The notes beneath the pieces were generated by a model. It saw only the letters and a list, made by a program, of their open reading frames with translations. It did no database searches and was not told the DNA's origin. A DNA stretch of 64,000 nt from Rhea pennata (Eukaryota > Chordata > Aves > Rheiformes > Rheidae), in assembly GCF_028389875.1 (NCBI RefSeq), contig NC_084665.1:6387501-6451500 (forward strand), in the 5' to 3' direction. Numbering within the stretch: position 1 is the first letter of the stretch; each line of letters begins with the position of its first letter. Positions 36,090 through 47,480 of this stretch are shown here, piece by piece. The position numbers and the translations under genes are program-made.

Positions 36090-36859
36090 TGTATCGGTAC
36101 TACGTGATACTTGATGGGAATGGTCTGTGTTGTAACTTTTGTATCTGTACTGTGTGATAATTCATGGGAATGGTCGGTGTTGTAACTTTTTGTATCTGTA
36201 CTACCTGATACTTGGTGAGAATAGTCTAGTGTTGTAACTTTTTAGTGCCTAGAACAATACGGCTGTGTTAAGCGGGATACAAATAAGTAACTAACAAGGT
36301 CTTGGAAATCTGTGAGAAAGAGCAGCGGTTGGTTCCATATAGATTCATATGGTTTCCAGCCACAGAATCACCCTGAGAAGCAGTCAACATGAAGGTCAGA
36401 AGTTGAAGAATAATGCAATAGTGACCCCCAAAGTCAAATGTGGCCCCTGAAATAAGTCTGCACGCGTGCGCAGTATCACAGCCTGGCTATGCAACCAGGG
36501 CGGAGTTGGGCTAGACTCCCTGCACTTGCTGGCCCCAGGTGCCGGGACTCCCACCTACCGCAAGTAGTCGTAAATACCAGAGTTTTCCAAAGGAGGGAGA
36601 GGCTGCTACACAACAGAGGACCACGTTGCCTCCTCGGGGACGCCCGAAAAGATTGTGCCTGCCGACTCTCCCTCTCGCCATGCAGACGATCGGGACAAGC
36701 ATTGAGGTGGTCCTTCTCAAGATTACCATCGGGTCGGTCTGTTTGTAAGTATCTACTAATAAACTGCTTCCTGCTGAAGAGTGTTTGTGTGTGTGTGTGT
36801 GTGAGTTTGTGCTGGCTGGCCAAACCGGATGTTTGGCCCCCGGGAATCTAACTAGAACA
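36090..36859 (+). mobile_element. Solo LTR, 5-bp target duplication, with triplicated 51-bp repeat
   Basis: A 770-bp insertion in the 91-bp satellite beginning TGTATCGG and ending TAGAACA. It is flanked by CAGCT on both sides (36085-36089 and 36860-36864). The poly(A) signal AATAAA is at 36758-36763, followed by a (GT)n-rich stretch as in an R-U5 region, so it reads on the plus strand. Near the 5' end a 50-52-bp unit is repeated three times. No viral genes remain. The 5-bp duplication and unrelated sequence show that it belongs to a different family from the LTR at 35.2 kb. Confidence 0.85.
36091..36243 (+). repeat. Three tandem 50-52-bp repeats inside the LTR
   Basis: Units at 36091-36140, 36141-36191 and 36192-36243 each run from GTATCTGTACT to GTTGTAACTTTTT with a few differences. 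Tandem direct repeats in the U3 part of an LTR are often enhancer elements; that role is inference here. Confidence 0.9.
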
Positions 36860-39500
36860 CAGCTCATCCAGAAACACCACAGAAATTCCTCGAAAGCAGA
36901 GATCTGCCAAAGCTGAGCAGGAGATCAGGTGAAATAGCAGGAAACTTCTCTAAAGTCGAGTGTGAGACCCAGACCAAGGTGTGCATGATATCTCACAAAA
37001 TCTGCAAGAAAAGTTCCTCACAAGACACTGCAGAAAGTCATGAAAGGCAGAGCAAGAGATGCTGCCACAGGCAAGCAGAATATCCAGCAAAATCTGTGCT
37101 AAGAGCTCCTCCCAAGACACTGTGGAAATTGCTTGAAATCAGAGCAGAAGATGCTGCCCAAGGGCAGTGGGAAAATCTGGCAAAATCCGCACTAACAGCT
37201 TTTCCAAAAACACTGTGGAAATTCCTCAGAAGCGAAGTGGGAGACATTGTCAAAGAGGAGCCAATTATCTGCTAAGTTTTCAAGAAAGCTCTCCCTAAGA
37301 CATTGCGGTAATTCCTCAAAAGCAGAACGGGAGATGATGCCAAATGCAAGTGGGAACCTGTCTAAATCTGTGCAAAAAGCTCCTCCCAAGACACCACAGA
37401 AATTCCTTGAAAGCACAGCAGGAGACACCAACAAAGGTGAGCAGGAAATCTTGTGGAAAATGTGCCAGATCTCCTCCTAAGACACTGTGGAAAGGCCTTG
37501 AAAGCAGAGAAAGCTGAGCTGGAAATTCTGCTAAATCTGTGTGAAAAGCTCCTGCTAAGGCACTGTGGCAATTCCTCAAAAGCAGAGAAGGAGATGCTGC
37601 CAAAGGTGAGGAGGAAATCCAGCAAAATTGTGCAAGAAGCTTCTCTCAATGCACTATGGAAATTCCTCAAAAGTGGAGTGAGAGATCTCACTAAAGACAA
37701 GGGGAAAATTAGGAGAAATCTGCCCCAGAAGCTCCTGCCAAGGCACCACAGCAACTCCTAAAAAGCAGAGCATGAGATGCTGACAAATGCAAGCAGTAAA
37801 TCCAGCATAATCTGTGCAAAAAGCTCCTCCAAGAACACTTAGGAAATTCCTTGAAAGAAGAGTGGGAGATGCCAACAAAGGCAAGCAGGAAACTTGGTGA
37901 AATCTGGGCAAAATGCACCAGCCAAGATGCTGTGGTAATTCCTCAAAAGCAGAGCAGAAGACACTGCCAAAGATGAGCCAGAAAAATGGCTTAATTTGCA
38001 CAAAAAACCCTCGCAATACACTGTAGAAATTCATCAAAAACGGAGCATGAGATGCCTATAGAAGTGAGTAGGATATTTGATGAAATCTGTGCCAAAAGCT
38101 CCTCTCAAGACACCGTGGTAATTCCTTGAAAACAGAACGCGATACGCTGCCGAAGGTGAGGCTGGAAACTGTGCTAGAATGGCATGAAAAGCTCTTCCCA
38201 AGACATTGCATAATTTTTTTGAAATCAGAGCAGGAAACACCGTCTAAAGGGAGTGGGGAAATCTGGTGAAAGCTGTGCTAAGAACTTCTCCCAACACACC
38301 ACAGAAATCCCTCAAAAGGGGAGCAGCAGACACTACCAAAGAGGAGCTAGGAATCCATCTAAATTTATGAGAAAACCTCCTGCAAAGGCACCATAGCAAT
38401 TCCTTGAAAACAGGAAAGGCTAGTGGGAAATTTGTTGAAATCTGCGTGGAATGTTCCTCCCTAGGCACTGCGAAAATTCCTTGAAAGCAGGGTGGGAAAT
38501 GCCACCAAAGGCAAGAAGGAAAATAGGATAAATATGTGGGAAATGCTCTTCCCAAGACACTGAAAATTCCTTGAAAGTGGAGTGGGAGATGCAGACAAAG
38601 GTGAGCATGAAATTTGGTAAAGTTTGTGTGAAAAACTCCTCCCAAAGCACCACACCAATTCCTCAAAAACTGAGCTATAGACACTGCCAAATGCAAGTGG
38701 AAAATTTGGCAGAATCTGAGCAAAAAGCTCAGATTTCAAGACACTGTAGTAATTACTCCAAAGCAGAACAGGAGACACTGCCAAAGGCAAGTTGGAAAAC
38801 CAGCTGAATTTGAGCAAAAACTTCCTCCCAAGACACTGTGAAAATGCCTCAAAACAGAGTGGGAGACACCATCAAAGGTGAGTAGGAAATTTGGCAAAAT
38901 TGGCGCAAAAAACTCCAGCCAGGACACTGCAAAAATTCCTTGGAAGCAGAGCGGGAGATGCCACCAAAGTGAGGAGGAAAGTCAGTGAAATCTACACCAA
39001 AAGCTTCTCCCAAGGTACTGCTAAAATTCCCCGAAAGCAGAGCAGGAGACATCACCAAAGATCAGTGGGAAATATGGCAAAATCAGCATGAAAAACTCCT
39101 GCCAACACGCCGCAGAAATTCCTTGGAAGCAGAGCAGAAGATGCCCCCAAAGGCGAGCAAGAGGTTTGGTGAAATCTGTTTGAAAATCTCCTCCCAATGC
39201 ACCGTGAAAATTCTTCAAAAGCACAGCAAGAGATATTGCCAAATGTGAACTGGAAATCTGGTGAAACCTGCATGAAAAGCTCCTTCCAAGGCACTGCAGA
39301 AATTTCTTGAAAGTGGGAGGTGCTGCCAAAGCCAAGTGGGAAATCCGATGAAAACTGTGCCAAAATCTCCTCCCAAGTAACTGTGGAAATTCCTCAAAAG
39401 CAGAGCAGGAGACACTGCCAAAGGCCAGCGGGAAATTCAGCAAAATCTCTGCAAAAAGCTCCTCCCAAGGCGTAGCGGAAATTCCTTGAAAACGAAGCAG

Positions 39501-39745
39501 GGAATTCCATGAAATGAAAGTGGTAAATTCTGCCATTGTGCATGCAAATCTTCTGTGAAGATAAAGCTAGATTCTTCTAAAGCAAAGTGGGTATTTCCAT
39601 GAAAGTAGAGTGAGAAGTTTTTGACATCTATGTAAAGAGGCCATCCGAAGATGAAGTGAAATTTCCTGAAAAACAAAGCCAAGAATTCCATGAAAGTAAA
39701 GCAGTGTTGATTATTATTGATAGTCACAATTATTTTCTTATCTCA
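39501..39745. repeat. Diverged edge of the 91-bp satellite
   Basis: Phrases such as GAAATTCCTTGAAAACGAAG, TTCCATGAAAGTAGAGTGAG and TTTCCTGAAAAACAAAGCC recall the satellite unit but have lost its spacing. This looks like the older, more decayed edge of the array. Confidence 0.6.
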
Positions 39746-39749
39746 CCAG

Positions 39750-40650
39750 GTATTTCTCATTTTTACTCTAGAGTTGATTTCTCTTTTGTACTCAGATGAC
39801 TGTCAGCATTGATCTTCCTCATTATTTGATATCAATAGGTATTTGTAGTCAGAACACTTCAGAAAATCTGGCAAAGAGTCAGTCACTGGCAGAGTGCATG
39901 ATAGCAGCTCTAAGGGGCCCTTAAGACACAACAAGTGAGTCCTGTCTAGGCATCCAACTCATGCGTTCAGCAGCCTCCCGTCGGCGATCCCTCCGCACGG
40001 CTCCTGGGGCTTCCTGCACAGTTTGGAGTGACAGTCCTCTATTAAACCTATCCTGTTTAACTCCTCATGAACCTTGGGACCAATTTTGCTCTCAGTAGGC
40101 CCTGATGACTATCAACACTAATTGCTCTCAATATTGAGAGGCTGTGAGGGGTATCAACTTCCACACATAATGCAACAGATCGACAGCTATAGATGTCAAT
40201 ACCTGTCGATAGGCATCCCCCTTGATCTTGACAGGCGTTGATGCCTATCAATTTCTGTATCTATCCTTAGGGATCAAGATTGACAGGTATCGATAGCCAT
40301 CGTTAGCTATTAGTATTGATCTCTACTGATAGCAATTGATACGTCTCAATTTCGACTGCATCTCTAGCTTTTACTCTCAGACTGATGTTGCTCTCAGTAG
40401 GCACTAATGACTGTTGATGTCAATACCTCTTGATATCAACAGGCATTAATGCTCTTCAGTTTCAAAATCTATCAATAGGGATCCTTTTGGAAGGGGATCA
40501 ATATCCCTTGATCTCGACAAGCATCTCTAGCTTTCACTCTTGAGCCCATTTTGCTCTCAGTAGGCATCCACAAATACGGACATCAATTCCTCAATTTCAA
40601 GAGGCATCAACGCCTGTTGATTTCCATCCCTGTTGAAGGCTGAATGTAGG
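39750..40650. repeat. Third degenerate tandem repeat (CTCTCAGTAGGC family)
   Basis: Very diverged repeated phrases: TTGCTCTCAGTAGGC with its core at 40091, 40393 and 40556 (weaker near 39790), GCATCTCTAGCTTTYACTCT near 40361 and 40521, and many short blocks built from TATCRATA, TTGATATCAA and GACAGGCATCAAT. Spacings of 302 and 163 bp mean the unit length is not fixed. It is unrelated to the decamer and 91-bp families. Local TGATATCA/TATCGATA palindromes are frequent. Confidence 0.6.
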
Positions 40651-43600
40651 AAGCACCCGACTGCCTCCTGAGAACAAGGCTACCTCGTAACAGGAATGGA
40701 GATGAAATAACTTGTTTAAAGCCAGTTGTCAGGAATAATAAGCCTGGGAATTACCCTAGGCCAGTATGTTAATTGCTGAACGACACACCTCTTTGATGTC
40801 ATTCCTTCCCCATACCTTCCTGCCTAGGAACAAGCGTGTTAGACTACAGAAAGAGGAATAAATTCAGCACAATCTTTTGGATTTTGTTTGTATAAACCTG
40901 CCACATGTCTGTACCTGAGAAAAAGCAGTTCGCTTGCTTGTGCCTTGGAATGCTTTGTGAAGGAATTCTCTGAGTGACTGTAGTTTTATAGAAAATAATC
41001 TAGTACTTGTAGTCTGAAAGACATCTCTTCATATATTTAAGAAGAAGCCAAATAAGGGGGAAAATGAAGTAAGAAGCCTAAAGGAATGCTAAATGCATGT
41101 TTTATTTGTCAGTTTTCTTCAGGAAAAGAAGCCTTAAGAACTATATGCTCTATATGTTTGATATTAATTCGCTTTATGTGAGTTTGCACTGCAGCGTATA
41201 TGTATTTATAGGGATGTATTCACACAACATCTTCACACAGGCTTCTGATTTAGAAGTCTAGTTTAGGAGCTCAGGCTCTCTTTGTATTCAGTGGAGCCTG
41301 ATGTCTCCAAGTTATCCCCTGAAAGGACAAACCGTTCTCACTTGAGGGCAATTGCTGAAGAGAGGGATGCACGTCATCGGCAGATTGCAGCTGGACGTGC
41401 CCTGTTCCGCAGCGAACAGTGTGGCCAAGGTCCACCTCCTCGCCTCATCTTCTTGATGGTGGGAAGACAGAGATTGGGCACAGGAGTAACCCTGCCCTTA
41501 CCTTGTTCAAAGAGCAGAGTACAGGCTACCTGGTACAAACCCAGGGCTGCACCACTCCCACTCGGAGACTGTGGCCTGGCACAGATACTGTGGGACTCCA
41601 GTCTCCCTCCTGGTACACCTGGTAACCACAGGCCACAACCAGAGCAGTGGTTGTGGGGTTCCTCAGCACAGGAGCGGTTAGGAAGCTGTCAAGACCACTT
41701 TTTCTTTCAGCTCAAAGTGCAGGGAAGTATTCCTTGCCTTGGTACTGGTTTGTTCTCACAGGCAGTGAACTTCTGAGGGGATCACTGCTTGCTTTGTCGG
41801 AGTTTTGAGTGTCTGAAGAAAACGATGATCTTCCTTGGCTGGATGTAACTGATGTATGTGCCTTACTGACTTGAGGAAAGTCATGGTATATAACCATGCC
41901 TGAGATGCCTTTTAATCACTGGAGAAGAAGGGAACTCCCTACCATGCACCTAGTCATGTATGTTTGTCTTCAGTTGACAGGGCACACAATAACAGCAAAT
42001 GGAAAGTGCCTGTAAGCAAGTATGTGCTTACACTACCTACCATGACTGTTACCTTAGGGACGTACAGAGCTGGGCCTGTTTGTGAACGCCTGTGCCTGCA
42101 GAAGGGTAACTTTATAAAGTAGGGCCTGGAAGGGGCCTGTGAGCACCTGGCTTGTAAATTTGTCTTTAGCAAGGGCTCTTCCTGTCACTCCACACAAATT
42201 GCTGGTCTCTTGCTCAGTCTTTACCTCTTTGCAGTAAGAACGATTTTATTCTCAGGAGCTGACATTGCAAGATTGTTGTGAGGGGATGTGACTCAATGTT
42301 TGTACAATGCTTTGAAGATGAAGAGTGCTAAGTATTGTTATTTGAGATGGCAACAAAATATGTTGCAGTGCAGCTGTTCAAGTGCAGCTGTTCAAGCCAA
42401 ATCCATTTTCAGTTAATCTTCCAAGCAGAAATTCAAAATCAAAGTAAAAAGCCTTGAGAACTGGAACTTTACAGCTTGATAGGAAAGTTGGAAAGATTTA
42501 AATGAGTTGTAAATAGTTGTAACTGTATTGTAATATAGCATGAACTGGAGCCCTCATCTACTCCTGGTTGCCAGTCAGCTTGGAACTGCGAATTAGGTCT
42601 CGTTCAGGGAAATCTTTTTTGCAGAAAACCAATTGGTCCATCTTGCATGGCATATTGTATAGACTGTTAGAAACCGTCTCTGCACTCTCATGTGCTTTTT
42701 CCACCTTTTGCTGCCTTTTTTCAATAATGCAAAACAGTGAAAGATGTGGAAAGCAAGTTGCCAAACACTACCACAGAGCACCTCAGAGGGAATTGCTTTC
42801 CCTTCCCCAAAAGTGCAGTCTCTGATACCGCCCCAGAGGGCTCTAGCCTGAGCAGGATAAGCCAAATTGTCTCCTAGCCCTGAGAGAGCAATGATTTGGG
42901 TGGTTTCAGGATCATATTCCAGTGCATTGCACTGTGCTGGCCCCCTCAGGATTTGCTCACTGTTCATTCATATGCATGTCCATTACAAGCACATCTTTCA
43001 TTTGGATCAGGTTTATTAGTAAGCAGACAGCATTTACTAATAGTGTGATATAGAAGAATTTGCTCTGTGAATTTGTACTCCTTGTGATGACCCTTACCCT
43101 CTCTTGCCTCAATTTTGGGAACACAGAAATTGTCCTGAATCAGGCTAATAGTCGAATGTTCCAGAAACCACGGACAGGACAGTGGATCTAGAAAATCCAT
43201 AAAGGACAGTTACACTTCAAAATTGTTGCTACCTAGTTACTGATGTTTTAAAATATGATGGAAAAATCTATTGTAAAAACCTGCTTAATGCAAGTCCTCT
43301 ATAAAATGGGCCCAATAACACACTTACTTCCCTAGTTTGCAAAATACTTTTGGGTGCCAGAGGCATACTGCCTGTGGCTGTAAACTGCAATGCCTTGCTG
43401 AAATTAGCAAAGTTAAGCTATTTATACCTGCTGAAGGCCTGCCTCTTCTATGGAAGAGTCTGTATACATTGGATTTATATTTTCAATCTGATGTTCAAAA
43501 GCACTCCTACAAGTGGGTTATTTGTTAGTTACTCGTTCACATTGACTGCACTATTATTTGCTAGCTAAACCATACTGTTTGAATTCTGCTTTTCTGTGCA

Positions 43601-46600
43601 AAGTAGTACGTTTTCAGAGCCTATTTTTTGTTTTCCTAATAGTTTCGAAGTTACTTGTTACTAAAATATGACTCTCAGCAAACATTTTAGCAATTTAATT
43701 TGGCTTAAATTTACACTTGACTATTGAAGTTCCAAAATAGTTTTATGAGCAAATAAAAAACTGATGACTTAGAAGCCTTTCTTTTCATTACCTTTTAGTT
43801 ACAGTAAACTATGTATACAAGTAACTGCCTTATATCAGCTTTATATTGCACTCTATTACAAATCATTGGAACAGCATGCCAGAATAGGTTGCAAATGGCA
43901 TAACACTGTGTGCCAATTTTTGCAGGTACAAAGATCATTGAAAAGAATATCATGCTCATAAAAGCAGGAATAGAAAAAGTAACTAAATCTGAGATGCCTA
44001 TATCACAAGCAGTAGAACAAAGGAAAATACACAAATTTTTTTTCTTCTCAGGAGCAAATTGAGGCAACATGATTCTGCTTGCTGAAATACTCTATTCGAC
44101 TGTATTCCAAGTAAAATTTTTATTTCCTTTAAAGCCATGTTTGCTATGACAAAAATGCTTCTTTGCATAAATCTTTTTACTCACCTTTGGAAAGCTGCTC
44201 TCTGAAAATCAATTAGTTAGCTGTCACAAAAAATGAGTATCATATATTCACAAATACTTAGCAGACAGAATAGTGTTGAAACACCTGTAGCGAACATGAA
44301 ATACTTTAGGTCTGGCTATACTAAAAGTACAACACAAGACTAGTTTTTTTTCCTTCTGGAGAGAAAACTATATAATTTGGCAGATGCTTATATTTTATCC
44401 TGAAGTGTAAATGTCATGTTGCAATTTAAAAACATATCCTAGATTTCTTACGAGGCATCTTGGGCTGCCTTAAAAATAAAAGCATGGAATACAGTGGCAC
44501 ACACAGGACTTGTTTTTCAATTACTCTTCTCCAAGGTGCTGCTACTGCCACAGGTGTGTTTGGCACAACACAGAGTGCTTGTCCCAAAGGGCTGCTCTTG
44601 CATTCTGTCTGTGCTCTAAGTGCAGAACTCCTTGGAGGACACTTAGCAGGACTAAGCCCTGAATTGCGTGCTGTGAGGAAGGCCCTCCAGAGAATGGTAA
44701 GAAGACAAAAGAGGAAAGGTCTATGGACTTGCTAGGGTGGGTCTCCTACATTCTACCTTTGGTTTTCTGTCTCAATCACTGTGAAATAAATAAATAAACA
44801 AAAATGAGGGTTAGTTTAAGGGAAACAAGGCTGTTTCATGTTTTGTATCCATGCTGTGGTATGACAGAGCAGACAGCTTTCTCTCTAACCCATGTGCTGA
44901 CACTCCCTGGGCAGCACGTTCACCATTCCCAGACTGACCACGGTCACCTGTGTTCCCAGCTAGGCTGGAGAAGGTGAGTGAGAATGGGAAGTTGCTCTCA
45001 GCATTAGCACTACAAACTGCAAGACCTCTGTATGGCCTTACCAGCAGAGATGATTTTTAAGCCACTGGGTTCTGTGCTATGGGTTTGTTCCACATGCAGA
45101 CTTATGTCGATGGAGATAGTCTATAGCCAGAGGGGAAAATTCAGGTGCAAAACACTAGAGGAATTAGCTGGGATTTTCTGTTTTTCCCTGAACTTTGCAA
45201 AATCTTGTGGTTTCACCTGTGAGTATAGCAATCAGCTTGGGGAAAATGGTCAATGCTTACTAGATATTTCATAAAATCTTTATACATTTTTTCATGTAAT
45301 TATCTTGACAATCTGACTTTTCAAGTGCTGTATGAAATACATTTGGAAATTCATGAGACCTGGTTCCATGTGGTGCAGCTTCTCATGCCCACTTAATAGA
45401 GACCTCCCCCACCACCAACACTGCCTGAAAAGTTTTGATGGAAAATAAGACACTGCTGGGTGTCACATGTTATTCCTTTCTGTCAGCAGTGTCTTGGGGG
45501 TCAGCTGTGTGTGATTGTACATTTTAAATCAGGCAGGGCATGTTGAGGTGTATAGGGTTTTTAAGCTTGCTTTTCCTTGTAAGGCTAATGGAGTTATTTA
45601 ACCCCACAAGCATGCATGAGCCTGAATGCACCTTTGCTAGCTGTCTTTGGCAGAGATGCTTATGTAGATACTGTGGCACAGGATTTATAGAATGAATTGT
45701 CCAATTCTACAGAAACCTAGCTACTATACTTTGTAAAATACAGCCCTTTTCGGGACATATTTTCTTTCTTCCTTCCTGTTAGGAAGGTGACACATGGGTG
45801 TGAAGGATGTTCCCAATGGCATTTCTATACATAAATGCTTTTAGATGGGATGGGACAGCTACAGTACATAGAAAATCTGGCTTTCTTGGCACTTATTTTC
45901 TCAGCTGCATTCAAGGTTAACAACTGTAATCAGATTGACAGTGGAACTTTCAGAAAACATGCCTAAATTTTCTTCAGCAGAGTTTTACAGCACTGAGAGA
46001 CTCCGATTTTATTTTTTATTTTAATTTGATTGTATTTGAATATGCTTCTTTGACTGTATGTATATGAAAGAGAAAGAAAGAGGAAGACCTCATGGAAGAT
46101 TTTACAGTAATGACACTAATGGTTTGAACAGCAAACTGGGAGTTAGGACTTTTGTCCTTTTCCTGCCTCAGTCATGGCTCACTCTGTAGTTTAAGGCAAT
46201 TTACTTACGCTTTCTGTGCCCAATTTCTCAGAGATTACCATCTTAAAAGTAAGTCTAGTAACATTGACTCACAGTGATGCTAAAGCAAGGAGTCAAAGTA
46301 TCAGTTCTGCTCTGAGCTCCCTCTCTAAGGCTGACATGGGCTGTTCCTGTTCAGATTTTACAAGTATCTGCTTCAGGTTTCCACCTACAGCTATGTCTGA
46401 GGCTTCTTCCTCCATCAGACATTATTGTAAGCCTTAATTTGTACTTTTAAGAAACACTTCAGATATCCTTAAATTACCAGCCTTATATAGGCATAAACTC
46501 ATTCAGTCTTTAAAATGCTGTTAGTAACACTTGCACGCATATACAGTGACCTGTGGTGTAAAAAGAGGAAACCCTGTAAAATGGCAGTGATTTTAGCAGG

Positions 46601-47029
46601 CATACGATGTATGGCAGCATGTTTTCAGTCACTAGTTTCACAGAATAAGTGAACTCTTTTTCAAAGCAAGCTGGGCACAACACAGACCAGTGCCTATGGG
46701 GTATCTGTAGGAATCACTGTCCTCAGTGGAGATTCCCTCTGCCAGTTTCACTGCATGAAGCCGGGCCCTAAGAAAGGAAATCCGAGGCAGGTTCGAAGGC
46801 TATCGCACTGTTTCGCACCATTTGCCCTTTGGGAAATCCAAGGAGAGGTTAAGCAGCACCACCTGAGGTGAAGTCCCTTTACTCTGTGGAGATCAAGGTG
46901 ACAGGGAAAAGACTCAGGCAGCCTGGGAGACTGGCTACATAGAGATATGCAGGAAGATGGCTCAACCTCTCACAGAGCGTAGTTTACTCTTAAATTCAAG
47001 AATTCCTCTGGAAATTCTGCTTCAGTCTG
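40651..47029. other. No gene recognised
   Basis: Mostly AT-rich unique sequence. The frame 41282-41776 (164 codons, plus) is the longest here, but it has no recognisable domain, no supporting splice or promoter signal, and overlapping frames on other phases, so I leave it unannotated. I see no CR1, LTR ends or arrays. Confidence 0.5.
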
Positions 47030-47480
47030 CTTCCTCCCGAGGCTTTTCGCCGAAGGGAAGCGAGCAGCCAGGCTGCCGGTGCGGCACAGAGGCGGCCCGG
47101 GTCAGGCAGCTGCCGCGGCCCTGAAGCGCGGCGACCGTTAGGCGGCCGTTGCGCGCCGGCTGTTGCCCGGCGGCCGTTAGGCGGCGCGCAACGGCCGCGT
47201 AACGGCTGTTGTGCAGGCGCCGCGTGCCGGCGGAGCGCGGTGCCGGGAGCGCCGCTGCGCGGGGAGTTGCGGCGCGGCGCAGCCGGAGGAGTCGCCTCAT
47301 TTCCAGCAGGTGCAGCCGGCGTGGATTGCACGCATTAAATGTTCATGTCCGGACTTTGATCTCGAGAGTGATGTGAGAGACTGCATCGGGCTCGGTGCCA
47401 GGGAAGATGCGTTTCCTGGCGCTGGGTTCTCTGAAAGCGTGGGTGTTCACTGGCACGCCTGGGCTCCTTCGTGTGCCTGG
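47030..47480. promoter_or_regulatory. Small CpG island, probable promoter
   Basis: An abrupt GC- and CpG-rich segment inside AT-rich DNA, densest at 47080-47300. It contains near-repeats of CGGCCGTTAGGCGGC and a 17-bp inverted repeat (47142-47158 with 47182-47198). Such isolated islands usually mark a transcription start or a distal unmethylated regulatory element. The open frames across it (up to 111 codons) run on both strands because GC-rich DNA lacks stops. I could not identify an exon. Confidence 0.65.
47142..47198. repeat. 17-bp GC-rich inverted repeat in CpG island
   Basis: GCGGCCGTTGCGCGCCG (47142-47158) and CGGCGCGCAACGGCCGC (47182-47198) are exact reverse complements separated by 23 nt. 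This would form a very stable hairpin in DNA or RNA at a probable promoter. Confidence 0.9.

Larger units (their letters stand above)
34715..39500. repeat. 91-92-bp satellite array (about 40 units)
   Basis: The unit contains, in order, CTCCTCCCAAGACACTG, GAAATTCCTCAAAAGCAGAG, GGGAGATGCTGCCAAAGGTG, AGCAGGAAAT and GGCAAAATCTGTGCAAAAAG. Successive unit starts at 37380, 37471, 37549, 37640, 37732, 37824, 37917 and 38008 give spacings of 91, 78, 91, 92, 92, 93 and 91 (the 78 is an internal deletion). The plus strand is strongly A- and purine-biased. Minus-strand frames of up to 171 codons come from the repeat and have no known match. The array is interrupted by two solo LTRs. Diverged unit remnants continue to about 39710. 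Confidence 0.95.

Noticed and set aside
39021-39536. 171-codon minus-strand frame and neighbours in 37-39.5 kb
   Set aside because: It is the reverse translation of the 91-bp satellite with frame changes at each unit. It has no known domain and no start or splice context.
40651-40900. TGTAGGAAGCACCC... segment suspected to be another LTR
   Set aside because: I could not find matching TG/CA ends, a target duplication or a convincing poly(A)-R-U5 layout.
41282-41776. 164-codon plus-strand frame
   Set aside because: No recognisable motif and no promoter, splice or conservation clue. Similar lengths occur by chance in the window (for example 161 codons at 23553-24038).
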